Shown here one piece after another: positions 37,729 through 48,818 of a stretch of DNA of 64,000 nt. A program made the position numbers and the translations under genes. Each line of letters begins with the position of its first letter. The stretch's first letter is position 1. This DNA is from Diploptera punctata (taxonomy: Eukaryota; Arthropoda; Insecta; Blattodea; Blaberidae): positions 1,128,501-1,192,500 of the forward strand of contig JASPKZ010005708.1 in assembly GCA_030220185.1 (NCBI GenBank), given 5' to 3'. The notes beneath the pieces were generated by a model. That model saw only the letters and a program-made list of their open reading frames with translations. It made no database searches and was not told the origin of the DNA.

Positions 37729-38033
37729 GGAATTTAGAAACTCATACAAAAGAACACTTTAGAGATATTAAAATTGGTGAAATTGAAAATCTCCATTTGC
37801 AGCTGATAGTTTACTAGAGAATCACAAAATTGGAAGAGAAACTACATTTTTAAAACATTTAGAGAAGCCTTTGGAATGAACAGTTCGGGAAAATATTTAC
37901 ATTCAGAAGAATAAATATAGGGCCATGAATTTTGATATTCCCGATGAGAATAATTTGATCTCAAAGTTCATAAAATCGACACCAGATGGCAGTTCAGGAA
38001 ATGGTGCTAACAGCAAAATTTCGACAGTTGGAG

Positions 38034-38084
38034 TTTGACTGAAGATGGAAGTAAAATTATACTTTTGAAACCGGTATCATGAAA
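38034..38084 (+). ncRNA. Hammerhead ribozyme, U10
   Basis: TGA stem I strand, CTGAAGA (38039-38045), stem II AAGT/ACTT, GAAA (38067-38070), stem III palindrome ACCGGT (38070-38075), cleavage after A38076, then TCA pairing with TGA. Core intact. Confidence 0.65.
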
Positions 38085-38169
38085 ACATGCAACTTTATGA
38101 GATGAGATATTAAAAACATTTTCTCCAACTCATTCATAAAAATGATGTAGGTTGGAAATAACAGAATGA

Positions 38170-39034
38170 TGTAGGTTGAAAATAACACTATGAGGTTTAT
38201 TTTAATTAATTTGAGTTGTATTTTGACTCACCTCATATTTCTTGATTTTTATGCAGACTTAAGTTTCGTCACTGCCTTAGTGACATTTTCGATGCAACAC
38301 CATGATCACAACTGCCGTCCTGCAGTTGTCTATCTTGTAAATTGACTTCTGCGCTAACTTCCAAATCAATCCACTCTCATTTTCACCGAGTATTTTAAAA
38401 TTCGTATTTTTGTTTTTATTCTTGCATATGTAAATTTTCTCCCAAATTGTGAGTTCCTTTGATTTTCCTAAATGTTCAAGTAATTTTGCCTTGATTTCAA
38501 TTCTGTGTTTTTCTGACCAAACATGAGCAGCTTTTGCAGATTTTTCTATTTCTCCATTCTTAACATTTCTAAGGTGTTCCTTCAATCTTGTGAAAATATA
38601 TACGTAGAGAAAACAAAAAGGAATTTAAATACAAGATTGAAGGAACACCTTAGAAATGTTAAGAATGGAGAAATAGAAAAGTCTGCAATAGCTGCACATG
38701 CTTGGTCAGAAAAAACACAGAATTGAAACCAAGGCAAAATTACTTAAACATTTGGAAGAATGAAAGGAACTCGCAATTTAGGAGAAAATATACATATGCA
38801 AGAATAAAAAGAAAACTTTGAATTTTGAAATGCCCGGTGAAAATGAGAGGGGATTGATTTGGAACTTCATTGGTCAGCCATCAGAAAGCACAGAAATCAA
38901 TTTACAAGATAGACAACCACAGGACAGCAGTTTTGATCATGGTGTTGCATCAAAAATGTCACAAAGGCAGTGATGAAACTTAAGCCTGCATAAAAATCAA
39001 GATATATGAGGTGAGTCAAAATATAACTCAAATT
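38170..39034. mobile_element. PLE-derived palindromic unit U11 (865 bp)
   Basis: The longest clean palindrome: arms of about 400 bp around a centre near 38595, each coding inward-out for the same C-terminal region (EIEKSAIAAHAWSE, LTIWEKIYICKNK). The left end has the tail ataacactatgaggtttatt. TSDs AAATAACAGAATGA (38156-38169) and AAATAAGAGAATGA (39035-39048). Stem II GTCAC/GTGAC, GAAA and ACTTAAGT are present in the left arm; the CTGANGA box is degenerate. Confidence 0.88.
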
Positions 39035-39189
39035 AAATAAGAGAATGAGTTGTCTAAGGAGGTTTGTTACCGATCTCTGAGGATAATTTTAAATTGATAC
39101 AATGGTACCACTATTTATATCATGGTCATAGCTTGCAGATGTGCAGAGAGAGTTTTGCTTGCATAACTTGTCATGGTAGTTACTCTACA

Positions 39190-39693
39190 ATAGGAAGTAA
39201 CATTATGAGGTTCTTAGGCTCCTCAGGGGTCTCCATCTAGGGGATATGTGGATGGTGACCACAAGGTGGCCAAGCTGAACAAAACATTGCTTCCACTTAC
39301 TTGTGTTTTGCTCCATACTTTTATCTTTAACCGGTCTGATATTTCTTCCTTTTCTAGTACCAGATCCCTCTTTTTTACTTTCCTATCCAGTCTCCATTGT
39401 CTGACATCTTGTTTTCTTCGACCCTGATGGCATTGGAGTATTCGATGCCGAAGGGTTCATTTCTGTATTTTTCCTATCTCTCTTTCTTTTCACCTTGTGG
39501 ATACTCACCTTGAATGCCCACATAAGCTGCATATTGAAATGCAGCCCCATTGCAACTTATAGCATAAGTATACAATGGATTCATGTCATCAGCTATGGCT
39601 GGATGGATACACATAATGAAGAATCTTAATAAATAAGATGAGTCTGTTGGATCTTACCTCATAAAAGTTGAGTTGTTCTTCTATAAAACAAAC
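39190..39693. mobile_element. Remnant of a U1-type PLE unit split by another repeat
   Basis: The tail caataggaagtaacattatg at 39190 and the arm ataagatgagtctgttggat to aagttgagttgttctt (39630-39678) match U1. Between them, about 39218-39620, lies foreign sequence of unknown family (ggggtctccatctagggg). Confidence 0.55.
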
Positions 39694-39704
39694 AATTTTA
39701 TCAT

Positions 39705-40454
39705 TTTTTAATTTTAGTTGTTTCTTGACTCACCTCATACTTCTTAACTCCCTGGCATATCTAGATTTCGTTACTGTATTTGTGACATTCTCAATGCTGT
39801 TCACATTCACAACTGACGTCCAATGGTCTCCTCTCCTGCAGACTGACCTCCGCGCCATCTGATGGCTGACCGACGAACTTCCAAATCAATCCCCTCTCCT
39901 TATCACCGGGTATTTCAAAATTCATAGTTGTGTTTTTATTCTTGCATATGTACATTTTTTCCGAAATTGTGAGTTCCTTCGGTTTTTCCAATTGTTTAAG
40001 TAATTTTGTTTTGGTTTCTATTCTATGTTTTTCTGACTAGGCATGTGAGAAACAGAAAAATCTGCAATAGCTGCACATGCCTGGTCAGAAAAACATAGAA
40101 TAGAAACCAAAACAAAATTACTTAAACAATTGGAAAAACCGAAGGAACTCACAATTTGGGAAAGAATTTACATATGCAAGAATAAAACACAACTATGAAT
40201 TTTGAAATACCCGGTGATAAGGAGAGGGGATTGATTTGGAAGTTTGTCGATCACCCATCAGATGGCGCGGAGGTCAGTCTGCAGGAGAGGAGACCATTCG
40301 ACATCAGTTGTGAACGTGAACAGTTTTGAGAATGTCACAAATACAGTGACGAAATCTAGATATGCCAGGGAGTTAAGAAGTATGAGGTGAGTCAAGAAAC
40401 AACTAAACAAAATTAAAATAAACCTCATAGTGTTATTTCCTACCTACATAACTT
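39705..40454. mobile_element. PLE-derived palindromic unit U12
   Basis: Arms of about 330 bp around a centre near 40035 (ctgactaggcatgtg...cacatgcctggtcag). Coding remnant LTIWEKIYICKNK-type and NFEIPGDKERGLIWKFV. The right tail is aaacctcatagtgttatttc. TSD AATTTTATCAT at 39694-39704 and 40455-40465. Stem II GTCAC/GTGAC and stem III ATCTAGAT are conserved; the core box reads TTGAGAA. Confidence 0.87.
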
Positions 40455-40714
40455 AATTTTATCATGTTAATAATAAAAATATATTACAATACATAATTAT
40501 TTATCAATCTTTCTTAGGAATTTGTAAAATGAATTTATTGAAATAAGTACTAAAATATTAGAATAGTTGTCTGCAGATTAGGAAAAGAAAAGGGTAACAG
40601 GTTATATAGCTGAATACTTAGACCATATCTAATTCTTTGCTTAAGAAATGTATGAATGATCATTGTTGTTTTCAAAGAAAATTGACATGAACTATAGAGT
40701 AGAGTGCCATATGA

Positions 40715-41185
40715 TCAGTTTATTCATCATTATCATCAACCGGTATCATGGCAGCTGCCGCCGTCTTCCGGAAACCAAATGCCATTCCTCTCTGTCCATC
40801 CATTGATCTTCCTCCATTCCTCTGATATTCATAGTTGCTTGTACCCCTTCTATTCAAGTTTTCTTCGGTCTTCCTCTCTTCCTCCTTTCCATTGGGATCC
40901 ATTCCATAACAATTTTTGGCAATCTTTGCTCTGGCATTCTTTTGACATGACCATACCACTGCAATTTTTTCTTTTCTATAATGTCTATGATGTCCGGCTC
41001 CTCTTGTACACCCATAATTTCCCTTATTTCTTTATTTCGTATTCTATCCATTCTAGATTTTCCAGCTGATCTTCTTAAAACATCCATTTCTGTACTTAAA
41101 ATTCTTTTCATTTCCCTGGTAGGAATTTGCCAGACTTCAGCACCATATGTTAAAATGCTCAGAATTATGGTTTGATATATCATTT
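40715..41185 (-). mobile_element. LINE fragment, C-terminal region of RT ORF
   Basis: Minus strand: MIYQTIILSILTYGAEVWQI, then LRRSAGKSRMDRIRN, LQWYGHVKRMPEQRLPK and MERRKRGRPKKT. This is the same post-RT region as in the LINE at 1-1142 but a different family. The SINE at 41193 sits at its upstream side. Confidence 0.82.
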
Positions 41186-41192
41186 TTTATAT

Positions 41193-41490
41193 GGTAGCGT
41201 AGTGGTTAAGGCACTGAGCTACAAGCCGGAGGGTCGAGGGTTCAAGTCCCGTTGGGGTCAGGATTTTTAAACTGACCCAAACCCTCTGGCGGCACTATGG
41301 CCCTGGGATCGACTCAGCCTCTAACGGAAATGAGTACCAGGCGCTTGTTCTGGGGGTAAAGGCGGCCGTCACGCAGGGCTGACAACCCGGCTGACATAAA
41401 GTGCCGATTGTCTAGAAAAAGCGGGAGCCTTAACCTCCTACTACCCCAAGGGCCTCCGGGCCTGTTGTGGGATCACTTTACTTTACTTTA
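41193..41490 (+). mobile_element. tRNA-derived SINE, family B
   Basis: Almost identical to 25222-25535 in head, body and actttacttt tail. It has inserted beside or within the LINE fragment on the opposite strand. Confidence 0.92.
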
Positions 41491-41804
41491 TATTAATATT
41501 AAAATTTCTATATGGGTAGATTTTAGAATTTGGAAAAAAACGCTGAGGATTTTAGATTAATGCTAGTTCATGGTCATTGAGCTATTGGGTTTATATTCAA
41601 TGCTCACATGCTGTTGTAAAAATGTTGAATTTTTTAGTTGTGGTAATACTTTAGTTGTAGCCTATGCCTAGAGAGAATCTCTTGTTTTAAAACTGCAATG
41701 CTGTATGGTAATTCTCATTTATGATTACATATTGTTTAAATCCTTCTAGATTACTCTTTCATTGCCTTCTTTACAGACGTTGTTCTCATAACTGTTTCTT
41801 GTAT

Positions 41805-42062
41805 TATTAAATTTCATCGGAGAATATTTTGTTTAAACAACTCACTTCATAGGATTCATGCTTCCATGATACCACAGTTTAAAACACAGTCGTATTCATC
41901 CTCCAGTCGGAGTTATGGCTGAGGATGAACACAACTGTGTTTGAAACCGCGGTATAATGGAAGCATGAATCCTATGAAGTGAGTTATTTCAACAAAATGT
42001 TTTCCGATGAAATTTAATGATTATACCTCATAATGTTTACTTCCCAACATTAATTTAATATA
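41805..42062. mobile_element. PLE-derived minimal palindromic unit U13 (258 bp)
   Basis: Arms aaatttcatcggagaatatt inward to ccagtcggag pair with the right half. No coding. The right tail is gattatacctcataatgttt. A perfect 12-bp TSD, TGTTTCTTGTAT, is at 41793-41804 and 42063-42074. Essentially only the ribozyme and 3' terminus in both orientations. Confidence 0.92.
41910..41961 (+). ncRNA. Hammerhead ribozyme, U13
   Basis: TTATGG, CTGAGGA (41919-41925), stem II GAACAC-aact-GTGTTT, GAAA, stem III the perfect 8-nt palindrome ACCGCGGT, cleavage after A41954, then TAATGG. Core intact. The inverted arm has an extra base in the core box and is probably inactive. Confidence 0.75.
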
Positions 42063-42282
42063 TGTTTCTTGTATGTCAATTTTTATGTGAAACATGATGA
42101 CAAAAAGTAAATAAATACCATATTCTAATTTAATGAAAATTATAGTGGGAAATGACACTATGAGGTCATTCATAAATTTAAAAAAAATTCTTTCGAGTTG
42201 CAGAAGAAGTGCGGATATTTTAGAAGAGGTAGAGAGGATTTGAAAGTGAATGTCAAGTATGTAAATATTATAATCAATGGTA

Positions 42283-42590
42283 AAGAGAAAAAAATTTGCC
42301 TAAACCGGGAATTGAACCCCGAACTTTCAGCTTTCCATGCTGACTCTCTGACCACTGAGCTAATTCAGGCTACATTCCCATCCAAGCATAAATCCTACCT
42401 TCACCTTACTCTCTTTGCCATTGATTACAATAGTTTAGTTGTATACATTAATTTACTTATATTTGAAAAGAAAAATATATGCCTAGACTGGGGTTTGAAC
42501 CCCAGATGGAAGAGCAATGACATAGAAAGTCAAAGGTCCTGGGTTCAAACTGCAGTCTAGGCGTATATTTTTCTTTTCAAATATAATTTG
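42283..42590. repeat. tRNA-like units with inverted flanks, one palindromic
   Basis: 42290-42375 (minus) has a B box (ggttcaattcccgg in reverse) and tagctcagtgg-like A box. 42465-42590 is a near palindrome: tatatttgaaaagaaaaata, cctagactggggtttgaacc on the left and ggttcaaactgcagtctagg, tatatttttcttttcaaata on the right. B boxes thus lie on both strands. Confidence 0.65.
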
Positions 42591-43152
42591 TCCATCATTA
42601 AAATGTTTAAAAACTAATAATATTAACATTAATTTACTTATTTTAATCATAGTAATAGCTTTAACTTCTTAATATTAATTTAATGTAAATATTATTTCAT
42701 AAAACTTACAATGGAAATTATGATGTATGCCTCACTTTAATTTATTAATGTAAATATTAGACATGGTAAAAGGTAAATTGATCCCAATACAGACCATAGG
42801 AGGCCTTTAGGGTAATAGGAAGTTAAGGCTCCTCTTTTCTAGACAATGGGATGTCAGCTCACTGTGATGGCTGCCTTTTATCCCCAGAATAATATTAGTA
42901 CTGAAATTAAACCAATTAAATTATTTGTGTTGTTTTGTCTTTGAAGACTAAAAAACATTGATACTAGCAATTTCTGTAGCCTATACATGGCAGGCATATT
43001 TAAAGTAAGTCATCTAGTGATTCTTTATTCTGGATAATGTAGACTCTTCTTTGCTTTTCTGAATACTCGTAGACAAAATTACATTTACATCCTTAAAAAT
43101 GACATTTTTACATAGGTAAGGAAAATATAGTAGTCATTAATTTTATTTGTAG

Positions 43153-43350
43153 ATTAGATCGTGAGCCATCAATTGTTCCTAGTGCATCTCTCACTCCTCG
43201 GTCAATACTATTCTCATCAGATGAAGAGTATCGCACAGCATCAGAGGGAGGCAGAAGAGAAAGCGAAGACTGGGGAGAACCCTTAACTCCTCTCCCACCT
43301 TCACCACCCCTCAATAGAACACCCATTTCCAGGGTGAAAGAAAAGGCCAG
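43153..43350 (+). CDS. osp: outspread/MPRIP-like gene, exon G (linker)
   Basis: Acceptor ttttatttgtag, donor ggccag|gtaaca; 198 bp, phase 2-2. Peptide LDREPSIVPSASLTPRSILF, SSDEEYRTASEGGRRESEDW, then PLTPLPPSPPLNRTPIS: acidic and Pro-rich. The PLPPSPP stretch could bind SH3/WW-type partners (inference). Confidence 0.88.
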
Positions 43351-44263
43351 GTAACAGCTTCTACATGCATCCTTCACTGTTTCAGTCTCTTCTCTTTCTG
43401 TTATATAAGCTGGGAAAACTGTAAACCCGGTGGTGGCAATATACACTCTTGGAACATAACACATAGAAGATAGAAGATAGAATGATAAAAGTGCTTCATA
43501 TCACAAGTGTTTGTTCAAGGATTATAAAAACAGTGCATCAATTGACAATAATGCATCGGTTGACCACATATCTGACTAACATATAAGGAGTTCCAGGTTC
43601 AATTCCTGATGATACCACAGAAATGTTTAATGTAGGGTCTGAAATAAGTTCAGTTCATTATCAAAAAGATAACACATTACTTAAATAGAGAAGTAACAAA
43701 ATGAAAGTTAAACAAAATTTTGTTAATAAAATTAAAATTCATTTCTGGTAATCATTGAATCAGCTTTAACTTTCAGGGCTGTCATGCCACAGATTTGCTT
43801 GTTTTATTTTAATATAATATCAATTAATTTGTACACTAATTTCAAAACCTCATAGAACATAATTATTAGAAATAGATATGTAAATGGTGATGAGATGAAA
43901 ATGAAGATGCATTATTCATTTAAATGAAGATGTCTACCTTCAAACTGAAAGTGGACATGAAGCATTTTTTGTCTTCATGTTTGATAGATTCTTGGACTTC
44001 CAACAGAATAACATTTTATCATACTAACTTTCTGTAACTGTGTTGCTAGCATTAGGGTAGAGAGACTATTCTAGCTAAGGAGTAAAGTTTATATAATACA
44101 AACTTATATTTTCACTTACCTACAAGCTTGAGAAATTATTATAGAAATCAATTTTATAATTTGATATCATCAGCTAACTCTCAAAACAAGTTGAAATATA
44201 ATTGCCAAGGATGTAAGTATCCAAAACATGTCTAGGTGAGATGATATATTTTATTAGATGAGG
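43351..44263. other. Intron G, first part: no gene seen
   Basis: A tRNA-like remnant lies at about 43555-43620 (ccaggttcaattcctgatg). Otherwise AT-rich with no supportable feature. Confidence 0.4.
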
Positions 44264-44314
44264 TACATGTATATATGGTGAAATTAAATGTTTCTTACCT
44301 CTCCTCATATAAAT

Positions 44315-44369
44315 CTTCTAAGTAGATCGTGATTTCGAGACCATAACGATCTCATCTTCAGTACTTCTT
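44315..44369 (-). ncRNA. Hammerhead ribozyme, left arm of U14
   Basis: Minus strand: AAGTA, CTGAAGA (44361-44355), stem II GAGATC-gttat-GGTCTC, GAAA, stem III ATCACGAT, C, TACTT; cleavage between 44325 and 44324. Core intact. Confidence 0.76.
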
Positions 44370-44751
44370 TGGCAACTGATGTTATGTCGATCGGAAGAAA
44401 CTGTTCTTCTTCCCTCTGTTGGTGGACCGATAAACCTCTGGATCAGGTCAAAATTTGCGGGAATTTCAAAGTTCATAAGTTTTCCTTTGTTTTTCTGAAT
44501 GTGGATCTTTTCCCAAACTGTCAGTTCCTTTTGTTTGTCTATTTGTTTAATTAGTAGACTGGCTTTTGATTAAACAAATATACAAACAGAAGGAACTCGC
44601 GGTTTGGGAAAAGATCCACATTCAGAAAAACAAAGGAAAACTTATGAACTTTGAAATTCCCGCAAATTTTGATCTGATCCAGAGGTTCATCGGTCCACCA
44701 ACAGAGGGAAGAAGAAGAGTTTCTTCCGATCGACATAACATCAGTTGCCAA

Positions 44752-44803
44752 AGCAGTACTGAAGATGAGACCGTTATGGTCTCAAAATCGCGATCTACTT
44801 AGA
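44752..44803 (+). ncRNA. Hammerhead ribozyme remnant, right arm of U14
   Basis: AGTA, CTGAAGA (44759-44765), perfect stem II, but AAAA for GAAA; stem III ATCGCGAT, C44795. Loss of G12 should abolish catalysis. Confidence 0.7.
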
Positions 44804-45204
44804 AGATTTATATGAGGAGAGGTAAGAAACATTTAATTTCACCATAAATTAAACCTCATAGTGATTAATTCCTATAAAAGTTAAATACATGTATATAGCT
44901 GATTCAATTATAGTGGTGCAAGTATATTCGTTTTTAGTTATCTGGTAAAGAATAATTACCAGTTGGGAGTGTATACTACTCTTTATTTTTTCATCTAGCT
45001 GTGCTGCTTTCTGCTTTTCTTCTGCTTCTCCTTTTAAATCTTATCTTATATTTATTATGTAGATTAACTTTAAATACATTCTAAATGTGCTCCAACTAAA
45101 AACTTGTAGTAAACAAAAACAGTAACCTACAAAACTCTCCCATTGGCTACTGGAGAAATAACATTGTCGGTGGGAGTACAATATAATTCCCATAATATTT
45201 TTTT

Positions 45205-45600
45205 AGTGTCCACCGCTGTGGTCTCGGGGTAGTGTGCTGCCTTGTCACGCAGCAGGCCCGGGTTCGATCCCCGGTCGGGACAGTTTTTCTGGGTGAGGTT
45301 TTTATCGGGGTTTTTCCTCACTTGTAAGACAAATGTCAGGAAAACTTTAAGACCCAAACGGTCCCCGAAATCATATGGCCATCGCAATCATCATCATTCA
45401 TATTCATCTTAGGTTAAGTTTAGGATTAGGGACTCTCCTGGCGCACCATTATCATCATCATCACCCATCATAACATCAGGGCTACGTAACCTGGCCTTCC
45501 AGGCACCCCAACCTCAGAAGTGGGTTACAAGTACGCCATGCCAGGAGAGAAACCCAGAATGTCGAAAAGACAACCTGGGGCATTTGGGGGGAGGAAATAT
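45205..45600 (+). mobile_element. tRNA-derived SINE, family A, with long 3' region
   Basis: Head ccgctgtggtctcggggtag and gggttcgatccccggtcgg, body gggtgaggtttttatcgggg, gtaagacaaatgtcaggaaa and acggtccccgaaatc, a CAT repeat, then ggctacgtaacctggccttc and gccaggagagaaacccagaa. It ends at a TA repeat (45597-45613). Confidence 0.85.
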
Positions 45601-46069
45601 ATATATATATACATATATTAAAAATGGAAATGTTATGTTAATAATTATGGCTTTCTATAAAAACACTGTAAAAGGAAGCCTATAAATATGATGAAAAAGT
45701 AATATTGTAGCCTATTAAATTAATACTAAGTTTTTGTGACTAAATTAATATTAAGTTTTTGAGATATCCCCCAAACTCACATTATGATAATGAATGACCT
45801 GTGCCCTTGTCAATATTTGATATATCTTCTGCTATGAGGAAACTCTTTATTTGTAATAAATGTTTAATATAGATGGTCCATACTGAACTTCACCAAAATC
45901 TTGTGGAGGACATGCCTTTTTTTACATCCACTTTTTAGTTAGAGCATCTTTGGTATATATTTATATTAAAAATAACATATTTTATTGTAATGTTTGTCTC
46001 TTGTTCCAACTTAAGAGTGATATATATATTTATAGTGTTAATTGTATTGAAAATGAGTGATTAATGTAG

Positions 46070-46223
46070 GTCAAGATCAAATTCAAGATCACGTGTTTAT
46101 AAGAGATCGCGATCATCACCTCCATCCTCACGAAGATCAACTCTAGATTCAGTGAGAGCTGATGATTTGTTATTGGCCTGCTGTGGTGAACTTCCAGAAT
46201 CAGATGCTGAGGAAAGTGTTGGA
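46070..46223 (+). CDS. osp: outspread/MPRIP-like gene, exon H (Arg/Ser linker)
   Basis: Acceptor attaatgtag, donor ttgga|gtaagt; 154 bp, phase 2-0. Peptide SRSNSRSRVYKRSRSSPPSS then LDSVRADDLLLACCGELPES, acidic end DAEESVG. The RS-rich block is likely disordered; the DDLLLACCGELP part may be a short helix. Confidence 0.88.
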
Positions 46224-46254
46224 GTAAGTATACAAAACTTTATTAAGTTATGTA

Positions 46255-46405
46255 GGTAGGAAATAACACTATGAGATTTATTTTAATTTAGTTGAGTTGT
46301 TTTTTGACTCACCTCATACTTCTTCACTACCTCACGATCCGGATTTCGTCACTCCATTTGTGACATTCTCAATGCTGTTCACGCTCACAACTGATGTCCA
46401 ACCAG
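46255..46405 (-). mobile_element. PLE 3' end fragment U15
   Basis: Tail aggaaataacactatgagat at the left, then cacctcatacttcttcac and a minus-strand ribozyme region with stem II GTCAC/GTGAC, GAAA and stem III ATCCGGAT. The core box reads TTGAGAA. It breaks off at about 46405 without an inverted partner. Confidence 0.78.
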
Positions 46406-46859
46406 TTGGATTAAGATTCTTATGGAATAATCTAGTAACTTGCATCATAAAAATATCGCAAGTCATTGTCGCATGTCTTTTGTCTTAGCATAGTTGGACG
46501 GTACATAATTCAATTTATAATTTTCTCATTGGCCCTTGTATCTTTCGCGCTGAATTTGTCCCGCAAAACTGAGCATCTGGAAACTTCTAGAAGCTTGGGT
46601 GTGCATGCTTATAACGTCTTGTAGCCGCCCCAGGCCCTCAGATGAAACTAAGATCTCGTGCATGCAACATGCATTCAAAAGCATCTCCACAAAATGCGTT
46701 AAACAGAATAAAGTTGCAATAGCTTTATAAGTATTGATGTGAAGTGATTTGTTTATTACGCATATAAATTATTCATGTTAAGTTTTGACTAGAGTATTCT
46801 TGAAATGATTCCTAGTCGCACATCCTACAGTCCATTAGCTTGTGGCCATTGAAAGAACT

Positions 46860-47300
46860 CGGACTTTGCCACAAAAACACTTAGAAACGTGTAAAAAAGA
46901 GCACTTTAGAAACATAAAGAATGGAGAAATTGAAAAATCAGCTATCGCAGCACATAGTTTATTAGATAATCATAGAATTGAAAAAGAAGCAAAACTTTTG
47001 AAATATCTATCTAAACCTTTGAAATTAACAGTTTGGGAAAAGAGATATATATATTAAAAAAAAAAACATACTAGAACCATGAACTTCGAGATTCCGGACA
47101 AACCAAGCTTGATTACAAAGTTTTTCAAAGATACACCAGATGGCAGTTTGGATAATTACTGGCAAAAGAAAAAATTGACAGTCGTGAAAACAGCTGATGA
47201 CGGAGAAGATTTTTCTCTGATACTGCGGTGCTGTGTTTAAAAAAACATAAAAGTATGAGGTAAGAAGAATTCACGATTCATTTGATTCTTATTAGGATAT
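46860..47300 (+). mobile_element. PLE 3' fragment U15b
   Basis: Coding + strand: KEHFRNIKNGEIEKSAIAAH, KLTVWEKRYIY, then frameshift to MNFEIPDKPSLITKFFKDTP. HHR remnant: CTGATGA (47194-47200), stem II GGAGAA/TTCTCT, GATA for GAAA and G in place of the cleavage base, so inactive. Ends atgaggtaagaagaattc, as in U3. Confidence 0.82.
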
Positions 47301-47776
47301 ATACTACTTTTTACATATTGTACTTTATTTTGTAACCATTATATTGTAATTACAGGTATTCCTTATTTTTAAAATGATTTGTATATATTTATTTTATAAA
47401 TGGCAAAATTTCCATTAAATAAATATTCATACAGAAAGTTCTGCTATTTATTGTCAGAAGTGATTAATCACTAAGTACTGGGAAATTTATTGCCAATTTC
47501 ATGAAAAAAAACAAATTAAGTAGAGATTCATGCTTCCCTTGTGAGATGTTCTGCTAATTTGATTTGTAATGCTATGTGAGTACTGACAAAGAAAAATTCC
47601 TGGCCAGAGTATGGAAATGATTGAGAAAAAAAAATTTCATAAATACTGCCCTTAATGATATGTCTGGCTAGCAGGCATCTTTGGACTCACATCTACATGT
47701 GTCAGTCACAAAGATAGACGTGATGTATGGTCAGCATATGGGTCTTCCAGGCATTATAGCTGATAAAAAAATGGAT

Positions 47777-47920
47777 CAGTTATTTATAATTCACCTCATA
47801 TATTGCTCTCATCTGGATATGTTCCAAAGAAATTTTTCTTTCATCCTCAACCAAAAACTGACTCGGTGAAAGAGGCGAGAGAGGAACATATGAGGTGGGA
47901 TATAAATAACCAATTAGATT
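47777..47920. mobile_element. Small PLE-derived palindrome U16
   Basis: ttatttataattcacctcat at the left pairs with atgaggtgggatataaataa at the right. The minus strand holds TTGAGGA, stem II AAAGA/TCTTT and GAAC: a decayed HHR. No TSD seen. Confidence 0.6.
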
Positions 47921-48818
47921 TCTTTGACTATTTAACTCATGCCCCAAATGGCAGTCAATGACCAATCACGTTTCAATGAATTTTCTTTTACAACCAATCA
48001 GAGTCATGTTTCACCTTGATAATTATCAAATTTTGATTATCAAAATAAAGAAAGCTTCTCCTTTTTAATATTCTGATTAGGTTGAACATTATTTTGCAGT
48101 GACTGACTCTCTAACAAATATGTTGAATATAGCAAATAATGAAGAGATTACTTTCACCTACACATTTGATAATTGTGTATTCAATAATTGTGTTTTTAAA
48201 TACTGATTTTACTGAGTTGTTTCTGAAAATTGAATTAATAATCTATAATGTTGGTTATAATTGACGGTTTGATGTATTTCATTTTTTCTCCACTAGGGTG
48301 CATCCTTACAATATTGCAGTCCTATTTGGCAATAAATAGTATGATCAAGTTGCAGTGATGAACAAATAAAACATAACCAAACATTTCTTATTTGTTTTCA
48401 AACATTGCTGTTTACATTAAATATATAATTATACTATAATAACTATATTTAAGTAATGATTTGTGAGTAAACAGTTTAATTTTATTCATTAAATAGTCCT
48501 AGCAAATGCCATTCTTGATTTTCAAATCCCCTAGATAATTTGGAAATCACTCGTGGTATTACTTACGATAAAATTCCTTATAGTATTACTTCATGTCAGT
48601 TTTATAATTAAAGTTATAGCTGGTTTTCTCAATCTTGGGCTATTACTTATCATGGCTACCCAAATTTATGATGATATTTGAGTAATCACCAGTCCCATAT
48701 ATTACATTCCTTCTCCTTTGGGGACATAAATCTGCTGCATGCATACAGTAGCTCTTGCACTGTGCAGGATATTTTTATAGAGTATAGAAAGCAATGTATG
48801 TTGTGATATTTTTTGCAG

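Larger units (their letters stand above)
35772..38155 (+). mobile_element. PLE fragment U10, split by a transposon and a PLE unit
   Basis: Starts with tail-like aggtaacactatgaggtatt and reads INKKVNVPNSKKSVIYEI then AYIGKT (GIY-YIG region) up to 36128. It resumes at 37740 with HTKEHFRDIKIGEIEN, IYIQKNKYRAMNFDIPDENN and LISKFIKSTPDGSS. The two interruptions are listed separately. The 3' end has an HHR and the inverted end sequence ttctccaactcattcataaa, which matches the left end. Confidence 0.8.
44276..44885. mobile_element. PLE-derived palindromic unit U14 (610 bp)
   Basis: Arms of about 285 bp around a centre near 44560 (aacaaatagacaaac-type complement pairs). Right arm codes KELAVWEKIHIQKNK, MNFEIPANFDLIQRFIGPPT. 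The right tail of 41 nt is taaattaaacctcatagtga onward. A perfect 12-bp TSD, TACATGTATATA, is at 44264-44275 and 44886-44897. Same subfamily as U5 and U6. Confidence 0.93.
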
